A stretch of DNA of 64,000 nt from Streptomyces mexicanus (GTDB lineage: Bacteria; Actinomycetota; Actinomycetes; Streptomycetales; Streptomycetaceae), in assembly GCF_902506575.1 (NCBI RefSeq), contig NZ_LR732544.1, positions 1,448,330-1,512,329 of the forward strand, read 5' to 3'. Of this stretch, positions 26,824 to 35,038 are shown one piece after another (the first letter of the stretch is position 1; each line of letters starts with the position of its first letter). The notes beneath the pieces were generated by a model, which saw only the letters and a program-made list of their open reading frames with translations, searched no databases and was not told the origin of the DNA. The position numbers were made by a program, and so were the translations under genes.

Positions 26824-27690
26824 ATGACCGAGGACCCTGCCGAAAGTCCCTACGCGACCCTGCCCGACGACGGACGCCCGCACGATGTCGCAGTGGGCCA
26901 CGCGCTCATCACGATGGTCGAGCCGCACGTGGGCCACGAGCGCGCGTACAACCGGTGGTACGAGGACGACCATTTCTTCTCGGGCGCGCTTTTCGAGCCG
27001 TGGCTGTTCGCGGGGCGGCGCTGGGTCGCGACGTACGACCTCCAGCAGCTGCGCTACCCCAAGGACTCCACCAGTGTCGCCGAGCCGATCACCAAGGGCT
27101 GCTACCTGGGCACCTACTGGATCACCCCCGGCCGCCTCGAGGACCACAAACAGTGGACGTTCGCCGTCAACCGCAGGCTCGTCGCCGAGGACCGCATCAA
27201 CCACGACCGTGACCACGTCTTCACCTCGTTCCAGGACAAGGCCGTCACGGTCTACCGGGACCAGGGCGTCCCCAACGAGGTGTTCAGTCTGATGGACCCG
27301 GCGCCCGGGCTCGTCCTCGAGGTGGTCGACGCACCCACCGCCGCCGCACGCGACGAACTCGAGAAGTGGCTCGGGCAGGAGCATCTGCCGTCGCGCGTGA
27401 CGCCGGGCGGCCCGGTGTCGAGCGCAATGGTGTTCCGTACGAACGGGCCCGACTCCGGCATGAAGCCCGAGGTACGAGCCCGCCTCGCGAAGGTGGCGAA
27501 CGACGGCCGGCGACTCACTGTCCTGTGGTTCCTCACCGAGGACCCGCGCGACTGCTGGGACTTCTTCACCACCGAAGGGGACCTCGTCGGCCGGGGCGGC
27601 CACGGTGACCTCTCCCTGATCGCGCCCTTCATCCCGTCGAAGATGGGCACCAACACCTACGACGACCAGCTGCGCGCGCCAACGAGCTGA
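26824..27690 (+). CDS. Uncharacterised 288-residue protein, tandem barrel-like
   Basis: I do not recognise a named family. ATG at 26824 follows AAGGA. Aromatic-rich N-terminal half (GHERAYNRWYEDDHFFSGALFEPWLFAG) is similar in style to EthD/ABM-type dimeric barrels, where N-R-W-Y and D-H pairs recur, and a second half (VLEVVDAPTAAARDELEKWL, then LTVLWFLTEDPRDCWDFF) looks like a repeat of that fold. No signal peptide or membrane segment. It is divergent from the LLM gene, shares its motif copy and ends in a strong hairpin. A role as a lyase, isomerase or accessory protein on a pathway intermediate is only a guess. Confidence 0.7.
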   Translation: MTEDPAESPYATLPDDGRPHDVAVGHALITMVEPHVGHERAYNRWYEDDHFFSGALFEPWLFAGRRWVATYDLQQLRYPKDSTSVAEPITKGCYLGTYWITPGRLEDHKQWTFAVNRRLVAEDRINHDRDHVFTSFQDKAVTVYRDQGVPNEVFSLMDPAPGLVLEVVDAPTAAARDELEKWLGQEHLPSRVTPGGPVSSAMVFRTNGPDSGMKPEVRARLAKVANDGRRLTVLWFLTEDPRDCWDFFTTEGDLVGRGGHGDLSLIAPFIPSKMGTNTYDDQLRAPTS

Positions 27691-27702
27691 CGGCACGACG
27701 AG

Positions 27703-27737
27703 GCCCGGCTCAGCGGCACTCGACCGCTCAGCCGGGC
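27703..27737. terminator. Bidirectional terminator hairpin
   Basis: GCCCGGCT pairs with AGCCGGGC and the inner GCGG with CCGC, giving a long stem between the convergent 288-residue gene and the second BVMO gene. Confidence 0.7.
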
Positions 27738-27746
27738 GCACGTCCC

Positions 27747-29633
27747 TCAGCCGAGGTGGTAGTCCTCGGGTTGGGGCTTGACGAAGAAGGCGTGGTAGTC
27801 CTCCACTCGCCAGGCCGCATTGACCTGGGACCGGCCCCACTCGTTGACGTAGTAGTTGCGGTCCTTGGAGGCCGGGTCGCTCCAGATGAGCGTCTCCGCC
27901 ACGGCGTCCATCTCGGCGTTGTACTTCTCGTACACCTGCTTGCGGACCTCGATGCGGTCGTGACCGTTTTCGAGCATCATCACGATCGACTGGCACACGT
28001 ACCGCGACCACACCTCGATCCAGGAAGGGATCGAGCCGTTGCGCGGCTGCGAGTTCGGCCCGTACAGCATGAAGAAGTTCGGGAAGTCGGGGACGGCGAC
28101 GCCCAGGTAGGCCATCGGGCCGGGGGCCTCCTCCCACCTTTTGTCGAGCCTGGCTCCTCCGACCCCCCTGTACACCGTCGGGAAGAGGTACTTCGTGACC
28201 GCGAATCCGATCGCCGCCACGATCACGTCGACCTCGCGCTCGGTGCCGTCGGCCGTGACGATGCCGGTCGGCGTGATCCGCTCGATGCGGTCGGTGACGA
28301 GCTCCACGTTGTCACGCAGCAGCGACGCGTACCAGCCGTTGTCGACGACGAGCCGGCGGGCGACGGGGACGTAGTCGGGGACGAGCTTGGCCATGAGCTC
28401 CTTGTCGCCGCCGACCTGGGTCTCGATGTACTTCGTGAGGCTCGCGGCGAGTTCCTTCAGTTCCTCGGAGGCCTCGAACCGCTCCTCGGGTCCGCTGGCC
28501 TTCTCCTGCAGCCCCTGCGACGAGATGCCGAACGACAGCATCTCGTAGGAGTACCAGTTCCAGTAGTACGGCATGTTGTCGAGCAGCCAGCGCACCTCCG
28601 GCTCGATCGGGGCGCCGTAGTTCTCGCGGGGGCTGATCCACTGTGGCGTGCGCTGGTGGACGTAGACCTGACCGGCCTTCTCGGCGACCTGCTTCAGCAG
28701 TTGCACGCCGGTCGAGCCGTTGCCGATCACGGCGACCCGCTTCCCGGCGAGGTCGATGTCGGGCGACCACTGCGTGGTGTGGAGGACGCGGCCCTCGAAC
28801 GTGTCGGCGCCCGGAATGTCCAGGGTGCGCGGAACGCCGAACAGACCGGCGCCGCTGATCACGATGTTCGCCTCGACGACTTCCGGAACGCCGTCACGGG
28901 TGACCGTGAGGCGCCACCGGTGCTCCTCCTCGTCCCACACGGCCTCGGTGACGTCGGCGCCGAAGTGGATGTGGGGCCTGATGCCGAACGTGTCGGCGAC
29001 GTGGTCGAGGTACCGGCGGACCTCGCCCTGCCGGGCGAAGTACTCGCTCCACGGGTAGTTCTTCACGAAGCTGAACTGGTAGGTGAAGTTCATCGTGTCG
29101 GTCCGGGCATCGGGATAGGTGTTGATGCTCCACGTGCCGCCGACCTCGTGACGACGCTCGTAGACGTCGTACGGTATCCCGAGTCGCTCCAGCTGAACGG
29201 CGGTGCCCAGGCCGCTGAACCCCGTGCCGATGACCGCCACGCGGAAGCCCTCGGGCACCACCGGCCCGTCCGTCCAGTTCGCGGCGCGCGGTATTTCCTC
29301 GAACGCCGGCATCGCGCGCCGGTAGGCGAAGGCCCGGTCCGACAGCGTCTCTCCCCGCATCAGGCTCATCATCCGACGCAGCTCGTCATCCGTCGGCACC
29401 GTCGGGACGAAGCCCTCCGCCTTGGTCCGGAGGAACTCGAGTGCCTTCTGCTTCAGCTCCTCCTGGCGGTCGGGGGCGACCGTGAGGACGGTGTTGAGCC
29501 CGCCGCGGACCTTCACCTTCTCCAACGGGAGCTCGGCGAGCTCTTCGTCGCCGGTCGCCTGGTAGAGCGCCATGCGCAGCACATTGAGGTTCGCCGAGTC
29601 AACGGCCTTCCGCGCGAGATTCTCGTCCACCAT
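27747..29633 (-). CDS. Baeyer-Villiger monooxygenase, long N-terminal extension (HAPMO-like)
   Basis: A 628-residue flavoprotein. About 125 residues precede the FAD motif GTGFSG (136-141), as in 4-hydroxyacetophenone monooxygenase. The fingerprint is FEGRVLHTTQWS (279-290): all conserved positions are kept except that the last is Ser rather than Pro/Asp. Second nucleotide motif GNGSTG (304-309). It should oxygenate a ketone, perhaps with a different ring or side chain from the first BVMO. AAGGA lies just before ATG 29633; GTG 29630 is an alternative. It follows the P450 at 29673 by 39 bp in one operon. Confidence 0.9.
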   Translation of the reverse strand: MVDENLARKAVDSANLNVLRMALYQATGDEELAELPLEKVKVRGGLNTVLTVAPDRQEELKQKALEFLRTKAEGFVPTVPTDDELRRMMSLMRGETLSDRAFAYRRAMPAFEEIPRAANWTDGPVVPEGFRVAVIGTGFSGLGTAVQLERLGIPYDVYERRHEVGGTWSINTYPDARTDTMNFTYQFSFVKNYPWSEYFARQGEVRRYLDHVADTFGIRPHIHFGADVTEAVWDEEEHRWRLTVTRDGVPEVVEANIVISGAGLFGVPRTLDIPGADTFEGRVLHTTQWSPDIDLAGKRVAVIGNGSTGVQLLKQVAEKAGQVYVHQRTPQWISPRENYGAPIEPEVRWLLDNMPYYWNWYSYEMLSFGISSQGLQEKASGPEERFEASEELKELAASLTKYIETQVGGDKELMAKLVPDYVPVARRLVVDNGWYASLLRDNVELVTDRIERITPTGIVTADGTEREVDVIVAAIGFAVTKYLFPTVYRGVGGARLDKRWEEAPGPMAYLGVAVPDFPNFFMLYGPNSQPRNGSIPSWIEVWSRYVCQSIVMMLENGHDRIEVRKQVYEKYNAEMDAVAETLIWSDPASKDRNYYVNEWGRSQVNAAWRVEDYHAFFVKPQPEDYHLG

Positions 29634-29672
29634 GTTCCTTCTTCTGCCTGTTCTGTCGTGGAGCCGTCGTCA

Positions 29673-30926
29673 TCAATAGGTGAGGTTCATGGCCACGGGG
29701 CCGCGCAAGGTGAAGTTGCGGGCCCACTCGACCTCACCCTCGAGCGCAAGCCCCGGGTAGCGGCGGAGCAGCGCGCCGATCGCCAGCTCCGTCTCGAGGC
29801 GCGCGAGCCAGATGCCCAGGCAGGTGTGAATGCCGTAGCCCATGCCGAGGTGCTTGCGCGCGTCCTCCCGTGTGACATCGAGCGTGTCGGGGTTCTCGAA
29901 GACACTCTCGTCGCGGTTCGCCGAGGCGAGCAGGAGGCGGACCGTCTCCCCCTTCTTGACGGAGAACCCACCGATCTCGCAATCCCGCGTGGCGACGCGG
30001 TGCACCGCGTGCACGGAGGAGCAGTAGCGCAGCAGCTCGCTGACCGCGTTGTCGAGCCTGCCCGGATCGTCGGCGAGGAGGGCACGCTGCTCGGGGTGCC
30101 TGAGCAACTCGATGATCCCGTTCGCGATGAGGTTGGTCGTCGTCTCGTGCCCGGCGAAGAGCAGCAGGGTGAACATCGCCACCAGCTCCTGGTCGGTCAG
30201 GAACTCGCCGTCCGCGTCGGCGGACACCAGCTGGGCGAAAAGGTCCGTGGCGGTCTTCGCGCCGCGACTTCGCTCGATCAGCCCCGAGACGTACTCCTGA
30301 AAGCTGGTGACCGCATCGTAGGCGGCGTCGATGTTGGCGTAGCTCGTCCCGATGGCGACGGCGATGTGGTCGGACCACTCGCGGATCTTGGCCGCGTCCT
30401 TGACCTCGGCGCCGAGGAGGTCGCAGATCACCAGAAGAGGCAGCTTGTAGGCGAAGTCGGAGATGAGCTCCAGGCGGCCCGGCGTCGAGGCCTCGGCGGC
30501 ATCGAGCAGGTCGTCGCAGAACTCCTGGATCCGGTCACGCATCTTCAGGATGCGCGGCCGCGAGAACGTCGCCTTCACGAAGCGCTGAAGCCTTGCGTGT
30601 TCGGGGTCGTCGAGCTGTACCAGCCACAGGTCTTCGTTGGCCAGTACGGCGTCGAGCTTCCGGTTCTGCTCCGGGGTGATCCCCTCTCGGACCAGCGCCA
30701 CTCGTGAACCGTCCGTCCGCACCGACGACAACGCCTCCGTGTCGCGCAGCGCCTGCTTGACGTCCTCGTAGCGCGCCACCACCACCATAGGGCCCCACCG
30801 ATGGACGGGAAGGTCCGCGCGCAGCGCCGCGTAGGCCGGATACGGGTCGGCCAGCGCTTCGGGCTCGAGCCGGAAGAGCCGGTCGGCGAGCGCGCCGGCG
30901 TAGTTCGCGGCATCGGTCACGGTCAT
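29673..30926 (-). CDS. Cytochrome P450
   Basis: A 417-residue soluble P450 with heme Cys369 in GMGYGIHTCLG, canonical I-helix LLFAGHETTTN and K-helix ELLR. It is the canonical paralogue of the P450 at 17791-19044 (same length, shared GETVRLLLASAN and HTCLG blocks). It likely hydroxylates a hydrophobic substrate before the co-transcribed BVMO acts on the derived ketone. Redox partners are not adjacent; the ferredoxin/reductase at 14924-16492 or 41878-43277 may serve. GGAGG is about 10 nt before ATG 30926. Divergent from a third P450. Confidence 0.93.
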   Translation of the reverse strand: MTVTDAANYAGALADRLFRLEPEALADPYPAYAALRADLPVHRWGPMVVVARYEDVKQALRDTEALSSVRTDGSRVALVREGITPEQNRKLDAVLANEDLWLVQLDDPEHARLQRFVKATFSRPRILKMRDRIQEFCDDLLDAAEASTPGRLELISDFAYKLPLLVICDLLGAEVKDAAKIREWSDHIAVAIGTSYANIDAAYDAVTSFQEYVSGLIERSRGAKTATDLFAQLVSADADGEFLTDQELVAMFTLLLFAGHETTTNLIANGIIELLRHPEQRALLADDPGRLDNAVSELLRYCSSVHAVHRVATRDCEIGGFSVKKGETVRLLLASANRDESVFENPDTLDVTREDARKHLGMGYGIHTCLGIWLARLETELAIGALLRRYPGLALEGEVEWARNFTLRGPVAMNLTY

Positions 30927-31014
30927 GTCCGATCCACCTCCGGGATCACGTACTGGCGAGGGCGGCGGGCCGCTGCCGGTCAGTGACCCAGCGGCACATC
31001 ATTGTCTATCCTAG

Positions 31015-31029
31015 ATATATCATCTAACC
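31015..31029. promoter_or_regulatory. AT-rich divergent promoter with motif variant, copy 7
   Basis: ATATATCATCTAACC lies in the 170-bp region between two divergent P450 genes. Its reverse complement begins GGTTAGATGAT, combining the AGGTTA and ATGAT parts of the recurring motif. Preceded by TATCCTAG. Confidence 0.4.
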
Positions 31030-31096
31030 TTTTCAATGGTCAGTGACCGGTCCGCCGAACACGTCAGACGATGGAGCAACCTGGAGGTGCAGGAAA

Positions 31097-32431
31097 ATGG
31101 CATCCGGAACCGGTCCTCCCACGCCCCGTACCGACCTTGGACGCATCCGTCTGCACGACCCTGCCGCCCTGCGACGGCCGCACGAGCTCTGTCGCGCAGA
31201 GCGGCAGCTGTGCGGGGCGGTGCACTGGAACGAAGACTTCGCCTCCTTCGTGGTGCTCGGGGCGGCAGAGGTCAAGGAGGTGCTCCGACAGCCTGAGGTG
31301 TTCTCGTCCAGCAACTCGCGTGGCGGGGCGGCGATGGCAGTCGAGGACCAGGTGCGCGAGACCGCCGTCAAGGCACCGGACATGCAGGACCTGGTCGCGC
31401 GGGGTTACGGCCGGAACCCCGGCGTCCGCGCCGGCTCCAACGCCGACCCGCCCCGGCACACCGTGCAGCGCACGCTCATCTCTCCGGCGTTCAGCCCACG
31501 GCGTGTCCGCCCCTTCGGGTCCGACATCGAACGGGTCGCGGCCGGCCTCCTGAACGACCTCGATCGACACGTGGGCCGAGAGCAACCGGTCGACCTGGTT
31601 CGTACCTTCACCTCCCCGCTCCCCCTGCGCGTACTCGCCGCGGTACTGGGCATCGAACCCGAGCGTGTGGACGACTACGCCCGCTGGTCCGTCGGACTGC
31701 TCAAGCCTGTCGGCCGCATCGCCGTGGAACCCGACGAGTTCGACGACATGGTCCGGTGCCGCAAGGAGTTCGACCGCTACTTCACCGACCTGATCGACGA
31801 CCGCCTGGCCCGTCCGCGTGACGACTTCATGACGGACTTCGCCCGTGGTGCCACCAGTGGCGCCGAGCCGCTGAGCCTTGACGAGATGCTGGCACTGATC
31901 GAGCAGTTCGTGATCGCCGGCCACGAGACGACGACGAAGCTGCTGGGCAACATGCTCTTGCTGCTCACCGAACACCCCGGCCTGGCGGATCGCCTGCGAA
32001 CGGACGCAGACGCGCTCGACTCCATGATCGACGAGACGCTGCGGCTGGAGGGACCCGCACAGGTGCTCAACCGGGTCGCCCTCGCGGACACCGTCGTGGG
32101 CGGCGTCGAGATCCCCGCAGGCGCGCCCGTGATGGTGTTCCTCGGCGCGGCCAACCGCGATGACGCCACCTTCCCACGACCGGACCGGCTCGAGCTCCAC
32201 CGACCAGGCGGGCGAGGGCACATGGGCTTCGGCTTCGGGATCCACTTCTGCGTCGGTCACGCTCTGGCCCGCCTGGAGGCACAGGTCGGCATCGCGCGAT
32301 TCCTCGAACGATACGACTTCACCCTCCCGGCCGGCATGGATCGCGACAGCGTGTGCTTCGTCCCCTCCTTCGCCATGCACGGGCCGCTCGAGTTGCCTGC
32401 CCTCCTCACGCAGCGGCCGGGTGACGCATGA
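31097..32431 (+). CDS. Cytochrome P450
   Basis: A 444-residue P450 of a different subfamily from the two paralogues: heme Cys385 in FGFGIHFCVGHA, I-helix VIAGHETTTK, K-helix ETLR. An N-terminal DPAALRRPHELCRAERQL region is typical of P450s acting on terpenes, sterols or fatty acids, but this does not fix the substrate. ATG at 31097 has GGAGG 9 nt upstream. It overlaps the following SDR gene by 4 nt (ATGA), so hydroxylation and alcohol oxidation are likely successive steps. Confidence 0.92.
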   Translation: MASGTGPPTPRTDLGRIRLHDPAALRRPHELCRAERQLCGAVHWNEDFASFVVLGAAEVKEVLRQPEVFSSSNSRGGAAMAVEDQVRETAVKAPDMQDLVARGYGRNPGVRAGSNADPPRHTVQRTLISPAFSPRRVRPFGSDIERVAAGLLNDLDRHVGREQPVDLVRTFTSPLPLRVLAAVLGIEPERVDDYARWSVGLLKPVGRIAVEPDEFDDMVRCRKEFDRYFTDLIDDRLARPRDDFMTDFARGATSGAEPLSLDEMLALIEQFVIAGHETTTKLLGNMLLLLTEHPGLADRLRTDADALDSMIDETLRLEGPAQVLNRVALADTVVGGVEIPAGAPVMVFLGAANRDDATFPRPDRLELHRPGGRGHMGFGFGIHFCVGHALARLEAQVGIARFLERYDFTLPAGMDRDSVCFVPSFAMHGPLELPALLTQRPGDA

Positions 32432-33195
32432 ACCGCGTCGCCGTCGTCACCGGGGCGAGCCGTGGCATCGGGCGGGCGACGGCCGAACTGCTCGCCCAGG
32501 AAGGCTGGCACGTCGCGGTCAGCGACCTGTCCGCCGACACCCTCGGCGCCGTACTCGACACCATCGGCACCAAGGGCGGCGCGGCCACCGCCCTCGCGGC
32601 CGACCTCACCGACGCCGCGCAGGTGACCGCACTCGCCGAGCAGGCGTGGGCCCTCCGGCCCGACCACCTCGCACTGGTCAACAACGCCGCGTTCCTGCCG
32701 CCCGAGGCGATCGCCGGCGACACGGATCTGCTGTCCACCGAGGACTGGATCTGGGACGGCGCGTGGCGGGTGAACGTCCGCGGCACGATGAGCCTGTGCC
32801 GGGCGCTGCTGCCGGGAATGCTGGACCGGGGCGCGGGCGCGATCGTCAACATCGTGTCGATGCTCGGCCTGCAGCCGCTGCCGGGACAACAGATCGCGTA
32901 CACCACCAGCAAGGCGGCCGTCACGATGCTGACCCGCCACCTCGCGGTGACGTACGGCGCCCGCGGGATCCGCTGCAACGCGGTCGCACCGGGGTCGATC
33001 CTCACCGAGAACCAGCGGGCGACATATGACGACGACGCCTTGGCGAAGAAGCTGGAACGCTACCCCGCCACCAGGCTCGGAACACCTGAGGACATCGCCG
33101 CCGCGGTCGCCTTCCTGCTCGCCCCCGCCGCCGGGTTCGTGAACGGGCAGGTTCTCACCGTCGACGGCGGAGTCACCACCCAGCTCGCCCTGTGA
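32428..33195 (+). CDS. Short-chain dehydrogenase/reductase
   Basis: A 255-residue classical SDR: GASRGIGRATA, NNAAF, IVSMLGL with the catalytic Ser region and Tyr-x3-Lys in YTTSKAA; C-terminal GQVLTVDGGV. Translationally coupled to the P450 (4-nt overlap). Probably an NAD(P)-dependent alcohol dehydrogenase acting on the P450 product. Confidence 0.9.
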   Translation: MNRVAVVTGASRGIGRATAELLAQEGWHVAVSDLSADTLGAVLDTIGTKGGAATALAADLTDAAQVTALAEQAWALRPDHLALVNNAAFLPPEAIAGDTDLLSTEDWIWDGAWRVNVRGTMSLCRALLPGMLDRGAGAIVNIVSMLGLQPLPGQQIAYTTSKAAVTMLTRHLAVTYGARGIRCNAVAPGSILTENQRATYDDDALAKKLERYPATRLGTPEDIAAAVAFLLAPAAGFVNGQVLTVDGGVTTQLAL

Positions 33196-33231
33196 AGCAC
33201 TGCCATCCGTTCCTGACCCGTGGGGGCTCCC

Positions 33232-34104
33232 GTGATTCCGAAGATCGGGCTCAACTACGTCCCGCTGCACCACTCCCTGCTCGTCGAAGGCGGCCGGCTC
33301 GCCGAGCAGCTCGGATTCGAGGGGGTATGGCTCGGAGAGCACATCATCACGCCCTTCGAGGACGACTCGCGCTATCCGGGCGAAAAGCTCCCGTTCACGC
33401 ATGACTCGCCCTTCCTCGAGCCATTGGTGGTTCTGGGCGCGCTCGCCGTGACGACGAGGAGGCTGCGCCTGGGCACCGGCGTGCTCATGGCCCCGGTAAG
33501 GGACCCGTTCCTGACCGCTCGGGAGCTCGCCACCGTCGACGCGCTGTCGGACGGACGTCTCGACGTCGGCCTCGGTCTCGGCTGGTCCCGTGAGGAGTAC
33601 GCCATCCTGGGCCGCGACTGGCACAAGCGCGGCAAGCGGATGGACGAGTTCGTGCACGTCCTGCGCGCCCTCTTCGATCCCGACGTGTGCGAGTTCCACG
33701 GCGAGCTCCTGGACATGCCGAAGATGGGCTTTGCTCCCCGGAGCCCGCAGGGTCTGCGGCCGCCGTTGCATCTGGGCGGTCACACGCCACGCGCCTTGCA
33801 GCGCGCAGCGCTGCTCGGCGACGGGTGGTACGGCGGCTCCGCGGCGGTGAAGGACGCGGCCCAGTACGTCGACACCATCACCCGGCACCGTCTCGATGCC
33901 GGACTCAGCATGGAGGGATACCAGTTCAGCGTCGTCCTGCTGCACCGGCCGACCCGCGGGGAGCTCGAGACGCTCAGTGCAGCCGGCGTGCATCGCGCCG
34001 TGATCACTCCGTGGCGCCGGGCCGACGGACCGGCGCACCCCGGTGAGTTCGACGACCTCGACCCGGTACGCGCGCTCGCGAAGGAGATCGGCCTCGGCGA
34101 GTAG
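33232..34104 (+). CDS. LLM-class F420-dependent oxidoreductase
   Basis: A 290-residue luciferase-like protein: GLNYVPLHHSLLVEGGRLAE, VWLGEHIITPFE, RLRLGTGVLMAPVRDPFLTA, GRLDVGLGLGWSREEY and GGHTPRALQRAALLGDGWYGG. The last pattern is characteristic of F420-dependent members that reduce or dehydrogenate. GTG at 33232 has GGGGG 6 nt upstream; GTG at 33220 is an alternative. Third gene of the P450-SDR-LLM operon, which ends in a perfect hairpin. Confidence 0.85.
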   Translation: MIPKIGLNYVPLHHSLLVEGGRLAEQLGFEGVWLGEHIITPFEDDSRYPGEKLPFTHDSPFLEPLVVLGALAVTTRRLRLGTGVLMAPVRDPFLTARELATVDALSDGRLDVGLGLGWSREEYAILGRDWHKRGKRMDEFVHVLRALFDPDVCEFHGELLDMPKMGFAPRSPQGLRPPLHLGGHTPRALQRAALLGDGWYGGSAAVKDAAQYVDTITRHRLDAGLSMEGYQFSVVLLHRPTRGELETLSAAGVHRAVITPWRRADGPAHPGEFDDLDPVRALAKEIGLGE

Positions 34105-34109
34105 GCGAA

Positions 34110-34142
34110 GAGGGTGGTCCGGCCGCTCGCCGGACCACCCTC
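34110..34142. terminator. Bidirectional terminator, 14-bp perfect stem
   Basis: GAGGGTGGTCCGGC and GCCGGACCACCCTC are perfect complements separated by 5 nt, between the convergent LLM and CMD genes. Confidence 0.9.
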
Positions 34143-34150
34143 TCCGCGGA

Positions 34151-34843
34151 TCACATCGCGTCCGTCTGCTTGCGGATCCCGGCGCTCTCCTCCTCGACGA
34201 CCCGCGCGAGCAACTGCCCGCTCGGCATGCCGACACTGGTGGCGAACTGCACAGCGACCTCCTCCAGCTCCTCTGGGCCGAGGTCACCGCTGTCCAGGGC
34301 TCCCGTCACATGGATGCGCAACGGCATCTCGTGGCCGGCGAGTGCCGTCGACACCAGGCTCAGCACACGACGGTCACGGAACGTCAGCACGCCCCGGTTC
34401 CACAGCTCACCCCAGACGAACTCGTTCACGGCCCGATGGAACCGGCCGTCCCGCTCGGGCAACGGCCGGCGTACGACCTCGGCGTACACCTCGGCCGGAG
34501 AGCGGTCGGCCGCCGCCGGCGCGCCCGGCGCTTCCTCCACGACGTCCGCATGCTCACGGACCAGGGCTTCCCACACCCGTGTGATGCACTCGTCGAGCCG
34601 CACCGCCCGGGGATACCCCTGGTAGGCGGAGAGATGCAGCGCCACTTCCCGCAACTCCGCGAGACTCAGTACGCCCGCGGCGAGAGCGCCGCGCACGTCC
34701 GCCTCCAGCACCGACCCGGCTCCGACACCAGTGTCCGCGGCGATGGCGAGCAGCACGCGCTCCCGCCTTCCCAGGCCACCGTGCTCCTGGACGTTACGGG
34801 CGATGAAGCCCTGCAGACAGACGGCGTTCAGGGGAGTTGACAC
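34151..34843 (-). CDS. Tandem carboxymuconolactone decarboxylase (CMD) family protein
   Basis: A 230-residue protein with two CMD-like domains: first about 10-100 (RRERVLLAIAADTG, then LREVALHLSAYQGYPRAV), second about 140-225 (FRDRRVLSLVSTALAG, then LEEVAVQFATSVGMPSGQLL). No AhpD-type CxxC pair, so lactone decarboxylase or decarboxylase-like chemistry is more likely than peroxidase. GTG at 34843 is chosen because GGAG lies 6 nt upstream. A second CMD domain in this block is fused to a dehydrogenase (43274-44557). Substrate unknown. Confidence 0.75.
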   Translation of the reverse strand: MSTPLNAVCLQGFIARNVQEHGGLGRRERVLLAIAADTGVGAGSVLEADVRGALAAGVLSLAELREVALHLSAYQGYPRAVRLDECITRVWEALVREHADVVEEAPGAPAAADRSPAEVYAEVVRRPLPERDGRFHRAVNEFVWGELWNRGVLTFRDRRVLSLVSTALAGHEMPLRIHVTGALDSGDLGPEELEEVAVQFATSVGMPSGQLLARVVEEESAGIRKQTDAM

Positions 34844-35038
34844 CGCGCTCTCCTTCGCATTCCTTCCGGCTGTCGTACGCGACGCCGCTTTCCAGCCGAC
34901 CAGAGTTCGCCATGCGAGCAAGTATTCGACATCCGCGACGAACCACCGGGCGCGATGCGGTCGAGCCCGAACCGCCCGGCGGTGTTCGAGCGGTGCGGTG
35001 ACCGCTCGAACACGCCTGGGCGGAGGGGACTCGACCGG

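Noticed and set aside
27756..30707. A 983-codon open frame on the plus strand opposite the second BVMO and P450
   Set aside because: It runs antisense to two genes with clear motifs; its translation is rich in Arg, Val, Gly and Asp with no domain. Long antisense frames are usual in GC-rich DNA.
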